Part shown: positions 32,471 to 44,900 of the stretch, piece by piece
Layout of the letters: each line of letters starts with the position of its first letter
How positions within the stretch are numbered: position 1 is the stretch's first letter
Notes under the pieces: generated by a model
Told to the model about the DNA's origin: nothing
The model's database searches: none
What the model saw: only the letters and a program-made list of their open reading frames with translations
DNA from: Schizochytrium sp. TIO01
Taxonomy: Eukaryota; Sar; Bigyra; Thraustochytrida; Thraustochytriidae
Reading direction: 5' to 3'
Length of the DNA stretch: 64,000 nt
NCBI GenBank assembly: GCA_004764695.1
Contig: SMSO01000033.1
Span: 1,007,001 to 1,071,000 of the forward strand
Made by a program: the position numbers and the translations under genes

Positions 32471-33943
32471 CGAAGACCTTTGCATTAAACACAAGCGACA
32501 GTCTGTTTGAGCCGCCTCTCGAAAAGCTTCTGTGTATGGATGGCCCAACCATCATGAATTGCCCGAAAGCATGTGAAGTTTCGAGGACTAAGTACCTAGG
32601 TACGATTAGTTGTAAGCAACAGCTTTGCGGTAGGGATCAAGGTGCGGTGATGATGATTATGAATGACCCTTCTTCTTTCAAGTTGTGCCTATGACTGTGT
32701 GTGTATCCTCTCTCTAGAGCACAGCAAGAACAGATGACGGAGGGCTTCAGGTTTTTTTGACTCGAGGTTCTTGCGAGTTCGTGGATGCAAGGGCAGACCG
32801 GAGACCTCACCCAGCCAGCGAGCAAGCGAGCAAGCAAGCAAGCAAGCGAGCAAGCGGCCGCGATGGCCTCCAGAGCTGGTGGCTCGCTAGCCAGGCTTCT
32901 CGTGTCCTCCATTTTGACTCCGGACAGGAAGATCGACTTTGACAGGTTTCCGGACATCCACCCAAATCCAACGAGATAAATACCTCTTATCTATCTGAGA
33001 GAGGGAGAGAAAGAGAGAGAGAGCAAGAGTTTTCAAGACCTCGCGCTGAGCCAAGTAGAAGGAAGGAGTCAGATGGAGGAAAGACACGCCTTCCTCTCCT
33101 ATAAGCGCCTGCGCAGCTGAACCTGCTGAGTCTATAATATTTATTATCTTCAAGATGCAAGTTGCATTCCAAGCCGCTTTCCGTCTGGCGGTTGTGCTGT
33201 TGTCTTGGTCTGATTGACGCCCGCCCATCTTCAGTCCTTGCCGTCTCTTGCGTGCTGACGGGTGGTCCTCAGCCTACCCACTGCAATGAATGCATGCCTG
33301 AGGGTACGAATGCTGAATTTTTCTTTTGAGTCCTTCACACGTTTTGAGCGCCCAAAGCAAAATTCAGGTTGAAATTCCTTGGAATAAATAAAAGCCAAGA
33401 ACTTCCTTTCCTACACAGGCTTGGCGCCTACGGCGTGCCTAGCTGATAAGCTAGAACGCAAAGGGAGCTAGGGTTTCCGCGTTCTCCAGCTAGAGCACAG
33501 ACTTTGGACGGACAGGAAGAGAGAGGCGGGGGTAATTTATAATTAATTTACTCCACATCCTCAATGCAAAAGCGTGCACCGTAGCTGTCAGGTAGGTAAC
33601 GATGTAGCGCCCAAGGTGTTTGGAGAGACTGGCCTGACTCTTTCCCGGTGAATTCCCGCATTGGACGGCACAACAGCTGGAGCATAGGCTCGACTTGAAA
33701 GACCTCGCTCAGCCGCCCCTTCTTTCTCGCGCTTACCTGGTCTTCTCCACCGTCGCGTGCCAGCTTCAGCCGCACCGTCAAGCAGTGCTGTCTTCACATG
33801 CTGTCTGTCTTCACACGGGCTTCCGTGCGAGCTACCTGCCTATCTTGCGGCCTCACTTGCTTTCACAGTGTTCAGAGGAAGGAGGGCTCGCTCATCGAAG
33901 GGAAAAGGCGCCACAGCAAACCCGCCATTTGTGTTTTTCTTCT

Positions 33944-33968
33944 CTAGCTAGCTAGCTAGCTAGCTAGT
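33944..33968. repeat. CTAG self-complementary array 3
   Basis: About six TAGC units ending in TAG. Confidence 0.85.
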
Positions 33969-34204
33969 AGAGTGGCTGTCCGAGCGAGAGCGGAGAAACA
34001 GAACATTGATTGAATACAGTCTCTACCGGCATTCTTCTCATTTGGGAAAGAAAGACTCGCTCGCCACCTAGTTCCTTGTTTGTTAGTAGAGTCTCTGATC
34101 AGGAAAACAGTGAAAGACAGGCACTTGGATGGAAGAAGGAGAGAAATCCTTCATCCCGGCGGCCAGCCTCTCCGCCAGCCACTCGAGCGCTGGCCGTGCC
34201 TGTT

Positions 34205-34220
34205 GAGCTAGCTAGCTAGC
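34205..34220. repeat. CTAG self-complementary array 4
   Basis: About four AGCT/TAGC units. Confidence 0.85.
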
Positions 34221-34470
34221 AACCAGCCAGCCACTGAGCGAGCGGGTCTTCTCTCTCTCTCACTCACGTTGGGTCGCTTCCTGCAGGCGAAAACTCTGCG
34301 GTCGAAAAGTGAGCTCCTGTGAAAGAGCAACTCAAGCACCTCGGAGCAACTTCAAGTTCTTTTCTGCGCCCTCTTCCCTTTCTTTGTCACCCATTCACGA
34401 TCGAGCGCCTCTTGTGGGATTCATGTGACTTCGAGCCATATCGCTACACCCAATTAGCTCATTTCCTCTG

Positions 34471-37400
34471 ACTTCACAATTGGCCTATCGTTTGTTCTGT
34501 TCGTTTTGTTGTGCCATTCGTTCGTTCATTCGTTCATTCATTCATTCATTTATATACATGCATATATATATAATATTCATTCATTCATTCATTCATTCAT
34601 TCATTCATTCATTCATTCATTCATTCATTCATTCATCCATCCATCCATTCATCATTCAGAGTGCTCAGTTTCCTTTTTTGAGTCCGCAACGGCAAAAGGA
34701 GGCTCCAGAGGGCAGTAGTGGGGATGCTCGACAGCAGGTTTGACTGCCTTTTCGTGGGCCTGGTGGGGCGACAGATTAGATCAATTGGAAGCGAGACTCT
34801 TATTCGAAGCAGCGATTCCATGTAGGTATGTATGTATGTAATGTCTACAAAGTAGGTAGGTAGGTAGGTACCCACGGATAAGAAGATTCATCACTTCGTT
34901 AATAAACAGTTTCTAGAGCGAAGGCTGAAAGACGGAAGGAACCATTTTCACACCACTATTTTATATTCAATTTCATAACTTGATTTTAGTTTTATAAAAA
35001 AATTAAACTATTTTATTATTATTAATTTTTTAGAAAAAGAAAACTGTAAAATAATGAGATAGCAATAGGTAGTTAGTGTACGAAGGACTACAAGCACGCA
35101 AAGTAGTGACTGCAATGGAAGAAGCGCGCGACTTGCGACCAGAGAAAGAGAGAGAGGGAGTCTGCCGGGTCTCCCAGAACAAGCAAGGCGAGGCGGGGTC
35201 TAGCTAGGTCGAAGTGGTGGAAGTAGTGGAAGTTGAGAAGCAGTGAGAGCTATTGGTTCCAAAATGAGGATAATCAGACGAGTTTTCAAAATGAGTAAGA
35301 AAGGATTTCAAGTAGACCTTATTCTAAAATGATTTTTATTTTTTTAATTAAAATAATCAAGTACCTTTGTAGGTACTTGGTTTTCACAAGTCGGTCTCTC
35401 CGCAATCGGCAGATATAAATGCTTACGTTTTCTTGAAAGCAGGGTCCACGAACTATCGCATTCTATGAAAAGAAGATACGTTTAGAAACCGCGCAGGCAT
35501 TTCCAACTTTGCATTTCATTGCACAGCAGTGCTCGTAGTAAGGCCGGGCATGCGCGCGCTTCCTTACCTTCTGATTTCGTCTCGATCAAATTGCATTGAG
35601 CTAAGAAAATGTGAAGGAACCGAGGAACGGCAGTGTGTTACTTAAATGTCCTGAAAAGAAGCAGAGCTGTGATAGACGGAGAAAGTTGCACCCGCCTTTC
35701 ATTGTGAAAGAATCGTCATTCAAGCGAGTAGGTACAGCACCAATCCATAGCGAAGTTTCGACACCGTCAGAGGTACTGAGCTAAAGTCTTTTAACTAACT
35801 CGGGTAAAAAACCCAAGTCAACTCAATTTTCTAAAACCCATCTATGTGATGAACTAGTAGGTCGACTTTCTTTTTCTTTTACACCGAAGGACATGTACGT
35901 AGATACCTACTTCTAACTCAGCATTTAGAAATTGAGTTCATATTCCATTTTGTTCCAACAAATAAAAATAGCAAATGCATACATATAAAAAGAAAGACCT
36001 GAAAGAACACGAGACTAAAAACATAAATAGAACGGAGCTTCCACTGCATCACAGCACTCACCATCTCAACGCACTTTGAGGTGGCCACACCAAGGCCTGG
36101 ACAAAACAGCAGCGTGAGCATAGGGTATCCTTGAGGGCCCACCAACAGAGCTCTGAGAGGACCCATGCGGGTCCTGCCTGCTGCCGAAGCTTGCTCGCGG
36201 CCCCCAAACCGCTGCGCATAAGGTCCTGCAGTCCACGGGTTCTGTGAGGTGAACCGTCGCCGGTCTTATCGTCGTCACGTGGCTCAGCCAAGTAAGCTAG
36301 TCTCTCCTATTTGCGGCCCTGAAGATTAGAAGTTTCGGGCGCTTTATTTGTTTATTTTTGCTTATTTCTAAGTCGGCGCTTATATAGTAAAGTCGGCCGA
36401 GGCGATATATCATTCATTCATTCATTCATTCATTCATTCATATCGCACTCACATCGCGCGTCGTGTTGGCTGTTTTGAGGTTAAACAGGTTGCGTCGATG
36501 GTCTCGTCTCACGGCGCAACGCGGTTGATACTGCCGCGTAGCTCCTCTGGTCTCGAGCAAGAGTGCCGCAAAGCAGCAGACTTTCCTTATCTCTAGACTT
36601 CGCTCCCTTTGGAATAACGAACATACATACATCTAAAGAGGCCTTCAGGATAGAGGGGAAATCGAACCGCTTCTCCCTCTGAGAGTGACTCCGTTTCATA
36701 TTGGGTCTTTCTCGTCTCCTTTCTTTCGCCTTTCTTTCATCTTTCTATCACAGTGCACCCTAAACTTTCCCTCTCTGGTTACCAAAACGGGGGCGTCTGA
36801 GCGCCCTTCCGTTAGCACCGTGTATGTCGCTTTTGAGTCTCCTTCTTTCTTGATCTGCAAGTAGGTACAAGAAAAGAAAGATTTAACAGAATGTTTTTCT
36901 TCCAAAAAAAATGCAAGGAAATAATAAAGAAGAAGTCAGCTGGCCGGTCTATAGTTTAATAATGCCAAACACATATCTTTAAAATTTAAAATTAAAATTA
37001 AAATAGTACCCCAAGCGTCTCCGACTCGAGATATTCAAAAGCTGTAACTTTAATTAATTTTGTTTTGAATAAAGAATCTCTTTTTTTTTTTTTTTAAATA
37101 TATATACATATATAGAGTAAAAGCAAGTTTACGAGAAAAGCTTTTATCCAAACACGTATTTTGAGTTTCAGTGCATCTATTTTTATTTCGGGTGCTGTCG
37201 AGGTTGTTCAAGTTCGTTGTAGGATTAATCTCCTGAAGTGGTCAAAACTGCGACGAGCAGCCTTTCAGTTAGCAGTCTGCCTTTCAGATCAACAGACAAA
37301 TGTTTGAGTCGAGACACAGATTCAGAAAAGTGGTGAAATGCCATCGTCGTCGATTTGAGTGTTCTTGTCATAGAGCGATGTGTTTATTCCACCAATAAAA

Positions 37401-37620
37401 ATTGTTTAAAACGTTTAAGACCGGGAGTTTTAAGTTTTAAGCTCATCTCTGTTTACTTACACACAGGCCCTGTCGCTTAGTTTTGCAAGGGACGCCTTTC
37501 CCAAATCTATTAGCTTTCGGTGAACCCCCTCCATTCCTCCCGCCTACTTCTGAGCCTCTCGAAGCTGCTTTAGCATATTGAGCCGATTGTGCTCTGGGCG
37601 CACTCAAGTACAACTCTGGG
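34471..37620. other. Non-coding block with ATTC array and AT islands
   Basis: Holds the (ATTC)n array, TATG and TAGG runs (34827-34872), AT islands at 34960-35060, 35325-35360, 36965-37010 and 37030-37115, a small GTAC-containing hairpin (35358-35379) and (CATT)7 at about 36410-36440. No gene is supported. Confidence 0.6.
34524..34650. repeat. (ATTC)n microsatellite, interrupted
   Basis: TTCG/TTCA units up to 34550, an AT-rich interruption (34551-34573), then about 15 perfect ATTC units to 34636 and four CATC units. Confidence 0.95.
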
Positions 37621-37627
37621 TATTTGC

Positions 37628-37720
37628 TTGTTTGTTTGTTTGTTTGTTTGTTTGTTTGTTTGTTTGTTTGTTTGTTTGTTTGTTTGTTTGTTTGTTTGTT
37701 TGTTTGTTTGTTTGTTTGTT
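37628..37720. repeat. (TTTG)23 microsatellite
   Basis: About 23 perfect TTTG units, the longest pure array in the window. Its complement, CAAA, forms the large array at 53.9 kb. Confidence 0.97.
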
Positions 37721-38893
37721 TTCTCGAGGCAGCCTACGCGGAATCGAGCATGCGCCAGGAATCCCCGACTTGGACCTTGCGCGCGCATCCTTCTTCTTCG
37801 AATTCAAGACTCAGACTTTACCGCGTGTAACTTGAATATTCCTCCACGTCGGAGCAATTTATTCCACCCAAGAGATTCTTCCTTTCTTTCTTTCTTTTCT
37901 GTCTTTCGCGTGTTTCAACGAGAGACTACTTAACCTGTCTACTCTCACCTGCTTCGCCATATCTATTCATTTATCGATCGCTTTCTGGGCACTTGAAAGG
38001 TTTCCATTCCCTCACTCATCGCGGACTAGTTTCCAGGTTTCAAAGTTCAAGATGTGGCTGTGGAATTGAGTTCTCAGAGCAGGGCAGAACGGAGCGACCG
38101 CGTTGATGAGCGGCTCCCAGGTCAAGGAGGAGGAGGAAGAGAGGCCGCCGTGAAATTTCTTTTCTGCATCCCGGCTCAGCTTTGTCTGTACCCTTGTCGC
38201 GATTCTTTCCGTTCGCTCGAGGTTCATGGAACGGCGCCGATTTGGGGTTCGCTGTAGGTATCGATCGCTTCGACTGCCGGAAGAAGAGTGCCAAATTACG
38301 AGGTGGGATAGGAAGAGGTCTCGAACTCAGGGCTAAAGACGGACTCCAGGAAGTCACTGGCACGAGAGCTGTGTAGGTGCTAGCTAATGTAAAGGAAAAG
38401 AAAAACTGGGCGTGCGCAAACGATCAAGATCTCAAGATCCAACTGTAAATACTTGGGAGTTATTTTCGCTGCTCAGTTTTCTTTATTTAGTTTAAAAATT
38501 GATGCACGTCACAACTCTGCGTACTGCATGGTGTACCTGTTACGTCATATCTTGGGAACCGCCCACGTTCTGCGAGATAACAAAGCAACCTTGTGATGTG
38601 ATGCAAGGCACGGGCCTTGAACAACAGGCAGATGTTGATGATTCTCAAATTTAACGGGCGAGCTGTTCTTGCTACAGTCAACAACATCTTTCAAGGGGCA
38701 GGTGGCTAGGTAGCACAGCGATTGTTATTTTTCTAATACGAGTTCGCACAGTTATGGTGCTCGATTTGGTATTCACTATGCTTTTAAAATTAAAAATTTA
38801 GTTTTATTTGTTTTTTAATGTTTCAAGTTCCATGGGTTAACAATCTATCTTGGCTCCTATCATCATCCATTTTGCGTAAATGAACGAAGGAAC
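37721..38893. other. Non-coding stretch between two microsatellites
   Basis: Mixed-composition DNA with short opposing open frames (38012-38363) but no recognisable protein. An AT island lies at 38780-38822. Confidence 0.5.
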
Positions 38894-38980
38894 CAATGAA
38901 TGAATGAATGAATGAATGAATGAATGAATGAATGAATGAATGAATGAATGAATGAATGAATGAATGAATGAATGAATGAA
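38894..38980. repeat. (AATG)22 microsatellite
   Basis: About 22 perfect AATG units, the reverse complement of the ATTC array at 34.6 kb. Confidence 0.97.
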
Positions 38981-41900
38981 GTTTCAGGAATCGAATTGTG
39001 CTTGCTCACTCGCTTCGCGTCCAACACACAGCATTGCAACCCCTCAGGACATGAACCCCACGTGGGGCTCGGTGCTGTGGACTTTGCTGGCGACGAGGAG
39101 GCCCAATCTTGCCTTCGTACGGAGCGTTTTCATCAGTTGAACATGAGTACGCAAGCAAGTTGAAGCAAGTACGCAAACCAATTCGAGATAACTTTCACCA
39201 GAACAGAAAGAAACCAATCAGTTACCTGCACTCAAAGCACGAGACCCCTAAAACACACAGGTCGCAGGCTAGGAAACTCGCCACCTAGTGACTCGCTAGG
39301 TACTACCTACCGCCCTGTCGAATTCACAGAGAAAAATGATACTTTCTCATATGGCCGGCCTTACGAAGACTTAAAAGGTTCGTCGACTTTTCGGTCAATG
39401 GCGGTCATTGCCCAATCTTGAGATCGAGTAACGCGTCAGATCAGATTCTCTTTGCACCAGGCTACAGTACTTTCTTGTACACAGTATGACGAAGCCTGTG
39501 AAATCTCATTTCCCCCTAGTATTCGAACGGACGAGCGCTTTCTTTCTCTTTTATTATGATGGATCTATCTGACTTCACGCAGCTAGCTACTCAGGCTGCT
39601 GACTAGCTCAGCTAATTAAATTAACTGCCAGTCGGCTCAAGACTAGCGATTGCTTACTCGAAGACGAGAATGCACTATTATGAACCGCGACGAGAAGATT
39701 GAAGGACCTTCTGTACATTATTATTATACGCATACGTGCTTGATGAGCGCTGCTACGAGCGCTTGCCCATCTACTACTACGAGGTCACGTTTCTTTCTCT
39801 TTCTCGCTTTACGAAAAAGCGCCATAGAGCAAAATACGAGAATCAGTTGCGTGTATTGCTTCGTCTGTGCTGATCGCCCGCCTTCGCGAAACAGCAATTC
39901 AATAAAAAATTGGAGCAGCAGTGAGAGACCCACAGACCGGGCCTGTTACATTTCAATACGCAGGTTCTTAGTTCTGTGACGAGGTGGCACGTCTTTTGTC
40001 TTCTTGAAATCTGCTCCTTTCCTCCTCCTCGACTGTGGCCATTCATCTCCGTGCTTTTCCTTTTCCTTGTTTCTATTTTTAATTAAAAATTTCAAACTTG
40101 AAAAATTGAAAACTTGAAAAATTGAAATGTATATGTATGTATAACTAAAGAAGGAGACCACTGAAAGACACTCTTTTCTCAGCAGGTTCTCCTTTTATTT
40201 TATTTTCAATCTCAAATCAACAAAAGTTTTGTTTCTTTCAATATAATTTAAGCTATGTATCAAAAGCCAGCAAAACTTGGAATTCCCAAGACAGCGACAG
40301 AAGAAAGCGTCCATTCGCGGCGAGTGCCCACCCAATCCACGTGCGCAGGCCTGTCCTCTGCACACCTTTTCGTGCTTGCTTGTGGAGTGCGTCAAGTTCT
40401 GCAAAAAACGTTTATAAAGCGCAGCACTTCCCCACCGATCGTGGCCCTCTCTTGCTCAGGTCGCAAAGTGCCTGCTTACTTAGGGAGCTCCTACGGGCTG
40501 GCGCCAGTCAATAAGAGCAGTTACATTTTCGAGTTGCTCCCACCACGTTTGCGTTCGGGGGGAAGGCCTGTGGATAATTGATCAGCCACTGTCCTAGGCT
40601 CTCTGTGAGTATGCATCGCACGCAAGGAGGTCTTCACTCTCTCAGCTCCCTCCGCAGCTGATCAAACTTCAACAGGAGGCGCTTGGCGCACCTGAGACTG
40701 CCTCTTTCCCTGCGACTTTCTTCGGGCAGCAGAGCGCTGAGAAGGCGGCGGTTCTTCTGGTTCCTAACGGTAAACAGAACGTGGAGTGTTCTCTTTGTGG
40801 AGTTCCGTAAGAACACCTGTTCCCTACAAGAAGCTCCTGGATTAGAAGATAGAACTCAAAGCCCCACTTGTTCCCACTGCGAGCTAGACTCTTCTTCCTC
40901 TAGCAGTTGTTTACTTCTTCGTACTTACTTTTTACTTTTTTTAAAAGCAAATAAATTAACAAATTAAAACAAACTAAATTAAATTAAGTTAATAAAATAA
41001 AATAAAATGAAGTACAGAACCTGAAAAGGTTGTCGAAAGGCAGAATAATATGAATCATGCGCGGATCAAGAAAGACAAGAAGAGAGCCCAAACCTTGGTG
41101 GGCTTTCAGGGCTTTCAAATTGGAAAGCGGGGCTTTTCGCTATAGCTTGAGTGACGCCCAGATTAGTTGAGGGAGAGCTCTCCTCCTGAACTCAGCCAGA
41201 ACCCGCCAGGTCTTCTGAGCGTCTTTTGTTTGTGTGTACGCTGCGCGTGCTCTACCTCACTGGCCGCTTCCAGCGCACCGCGAGTCAAGCAGAAATGAAG
41301 AAAGCATAATGTCCTGTCCTTTTGTTTCCAGGTTTCCAAAGAATAATACCGATTTTAAAAACAATCATCATGATGTAGATAGATTTTCGATAGAACATAA
41401 GCCAAGCTCGGACTATCTTCAAGACTGAGTGGCAAATACCCACGCGAGTATGAGATCGCACGCTGGGAAATGTTAACAGGTCACTTTGAAACGCAATAAT
41501 TGTGAATAATCGAGTACTTCAGGTGGTTGGTTAGCTACGTAGAACATTGGATAAGCTAAGTCTCTACATCAGGATTTCATTTCATTTCATTCATGTAAAA
41601 AAAAATCCTTATGGCATGGACATATTTTCTTTCTGGATTTAGTAAAATCACTTTTGTTACAATTGGAAATCTAAGTATAGTATTTTATATATACCGATTA
41701 TATTTTGTACAGAAGTATACCTACAATTCAACCAGCTAAGACACGTGAAGCCAATGACTACACTAATGAGCTCACCAAAGTGAAGGAGGGCAGCCACCAG
41801 AAAGCCCAGTGTAGCTGATGCCGGAAGAGAGCAAGTGGCTCTCTATGTAATGTTTACGAAGACAGGGCAGGACTGGAGGTGTGTCGTCCTTAGTCTAAAC

Positions 41901-44900
41901 ACTCACTCAATCACTTACTTTATCGCACAGGAAGCGTTTCGGCCGCCCGGGCCTTCACGTTTTCAGGTTGCACATTCTCCTGCACATCAGCCAAAATCTC
42001 TGCGAGAAATCACAGACTCATCTGCAAAAGCCTGGAATGAAACTCCTGGAAAGCTTACATTCTGGTGCCTGCTTTGTTTGGTTCGTTTATTTTTAGTTAA
42101 ACATCTCAGGATTTAGTTGTAACTTTTATGTTCAACTATATCTCAGGAGGAGAGGTATGATGCATGCCACTTTTTGTTTTCTTATTCCACTCAATTTATT
42201 AAAAAAATGTAAATTAAAACAGTAAATTGAATCCTTCAAGTTCATCAGAGAAAGAAGGAAACGGAGAACCACGATCAATGTCGTACATCCACTCTCGAGG
42301 GCGCTGTCAAACAGACCCCCACCTTGAACCAGCTGCCGGCATGCCACTGAGTGCTTCTGTCGATGACTGCAAGCAAGGCTGGCTAGCAGCTGAGCTGTGA
42401 ACCGTCCGCTCCAGGCTTTTGCCGTGCCAGCCCTAAGCCGCACACCGGTTGCGTTAAAAGTAGGTGGCTAGGCCGGAGGGTCTCTCTCTCTCTCTCTCTG
42501 TGAAGCCAAGAGCACCCATCCATCCACCATCTACCATTCCGCAAACTCGCCCAAACACAGTCCAAAGTAGATAGCACAAGTAAACACATTCACTTTCACT
42601 TCACTGTGGACATGGTCCCTCGGATTGTGAAAAGCTCTGAAGCAAACAAACAGCTACTATTATTCACTTTATTTATTTAAAAAAAAAGATTAAATTTAAG
42701 GTTTAAGGCGTCGTATACTACAACATCGATCTTAAGCTATATCATATGGCGATGAAAGCTTCGCTCGTTTCTCCGCTTTGGGAGCCAATAAATAATAATA
42801 AGCGCTGGCACGAGCGTTGTCCTCCACATATCGACCCTTCTACTCGGGCTAAGAGCTCATGTCTGGGTGCCAAATAAGTGCTTGTTTTGGCTTGATTGTC
42901 CACCCAAGTCGCCTGACTGACTAGTGAGAGAGTGTCTGTCTGGTACCTACCTACCTTCATCAATTCAAGGCTCGAGAAAGCAAAAGCCCCTCCGCTCCCG
43001 AGGAGGAGGAAGCTTCCTACTACCTATCAGCTGTAGGCACGAGCGTGGCCTCACTTCGTACCTTGGGCCACTCAGCAGCGGCACTTCCGCGAGGTGACTG
43101 ACTTAGTGACCGAGCACCATGTCCTCGACTACTCGTGCTCACAGCTAAGAACCGCACTGCGGCTATTACTCGCACCGGAAGCCCTGCCCAGAGACGCTCC
43201 GCGGCGCAGGACGACAGAAGGTGTAGCTGATAGTGGATAACAAACAAACAGTCTCTAGAGCCAACTTGGAGATCAACGTGCCTGCATACGCACACGCTGA
43301 GGCTTTCGAAGGGATCGATTTGCAAATTGCTTGCATGCGTTGAAGGAGTCTGTCTGCAGCTTATGCACGACGGGACGGAGCCCTTGCTACTACGAGGTGC
43401 TTGTCGGTCGTCTTGAAATGTAATGGCGACTGCGAAGTAGAGCAAAGATACCAATCAAACGGGCACTACATCAAACAAGAAGAGGTGGAATCCATCCATC
43501 CATCCACAGAACGTAAGCAAGCAAGATGCCAAGAAGGTACCACCTCCCTCCCTATCGTCGAGCGACATGCGCTTGCACTGCTCGCAGCACCCGAGTTCAA
43601 CACAGTGTGATCGAAGCTCAATGGTAGCGACGCGGAGGGGGAGGAGGAGTAAGGCCACGGCACGCAAGAACTGTGGATGGGTGGGTACCGGCGGAGACGG
43701 AGCACAGACTTACTGAGGTGAGGTGCATTTGCGCTGAGCGGTGTCTTTCAAGAAATCGCCAGCCAGGCAGCCAGCCCTAAGTAATCAATCTAACTCGTTC
43801 GAAGTCATCGCAGAAGTCGCACCGTAGCGAGCGTGTGGTACCTCGGAAACGAAGGTTGCGCTCATGAAGTGCACCGAAGAGGCGCAGATCCACGTGCGCA
43901 GAACTGGGAGGCCGGAAAAGGCCGAGCGTGAACTTGGTAGACAGACGGACGGCGGACGACTCTGCTTCGCGACCATCTGCGCGGAGCTATCATCCACCGG
44001 CGGTCGTGGCCGATGCTTGCATGGAGGGGTGGATGGATGGATAGATGGATGGGTGGATGTTATTCACTCACTCACTCACTCATTCAATCATTCACTCAAT
44101 CAATCACCCTTTCGCCTCTATACTTCAAGGTTCTCCTATGTGTTTGTATCCTTCGGTTCTTCGGGTACTCCATTTATAAGTAAGACTACCTTTAAATGTG
44201 CATGATAAACGGCAGAGGGCCGCGCGGACTTCGGCTTGGGCTTCGAGACAGTTGCGCTCGGAAACGTCTCTTCGAGGGATGGATGGGCGTGATGGCAGGC
44301 GTACGCCGAAGCAGTTTCTCACGCACTCAAGCACGAACGAACTGAGCCCAGCCCCGTCACGCCCAAGATACGCTGCCCATCTCAGGCGAGCGCTCCTTTC
44401 TGCTTACATCACAACCAACTCAGTCGAACTGACGTGCATTGCGGGTGTTGATGGAGAGGGCGGTGCTGACTTCCTTAAGACAGTCGATGAAGGGGAAGGC
44501 GAGAAGGCCCAAGGTCACTTTACTTCGCTTGCAACGGAGTGCAATGGCACAGTGAGCAGGCAAAAGACAGACCTCAATATAAATCGGATTCCCCCTTTTT
44601 TGGTATTATAAATAAACTTTTTTTCTTAATGTTTTTGTTTTTAGCTCTCCTCGTATTTTAATTTATTAAATAAATAATTAAATATTTAATAAATATTTTT
44701 TCAAGGGTCGGCTTAGTGATGAGGCAAAGAATGCTGTGGAAATTCCAAAATCGGAGCTTTTCTTGCGTCTGTAGATTTTGAGAAGGAAGTTTATTTTATA
44801 TAATTCTGATTGCTTTTAAGTTTCCTTGTAACCTTTGGGTAATTTTCTTATAAGAGAATGTTTCCCCCACAGACAGCTAGCTTGTCTTTCCTCAGGGACC

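Larger units (their letters stand above)
31401..34470. other. Non-coding block with short repeats
   Basis: Contains an AT island (31710-31795), a 9-base repeat of AAAACAACC type (32216-32266), (ATTC)6 facing AATG units (32427-32470), an AAGCGAGC-type run (32818-32858), AG/CT runs near 33000-33022, and two CTAG arrays (33944-33968, 34205-34220). No gene is supported. Confidence 0.6.

Noticed and set aside
32622-32700. AGCTTTGCG resembling the U4 snRNA start, then TGATGA like a snoRNA C box
   Set aside because: The similarity ends after nine bases and no D box or closing stem is seen.
33420-33450. GCCTACGGC resembling the 5S rRNA start
   Set aside because: No further 5S sequence follows and no internal control region could be found.
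43020-43454. 144-codon minus frame
   Set aside because: Cys/Ser/Arg-rich composition with no domain, in GC-balanced DNA where long chance frames are common.
44198-44611. 137-codon plus frame
   Set aside because: The middle reads plausibly but no family is recognised and the end runs into an AT island. Evidence is too thin for a gene.
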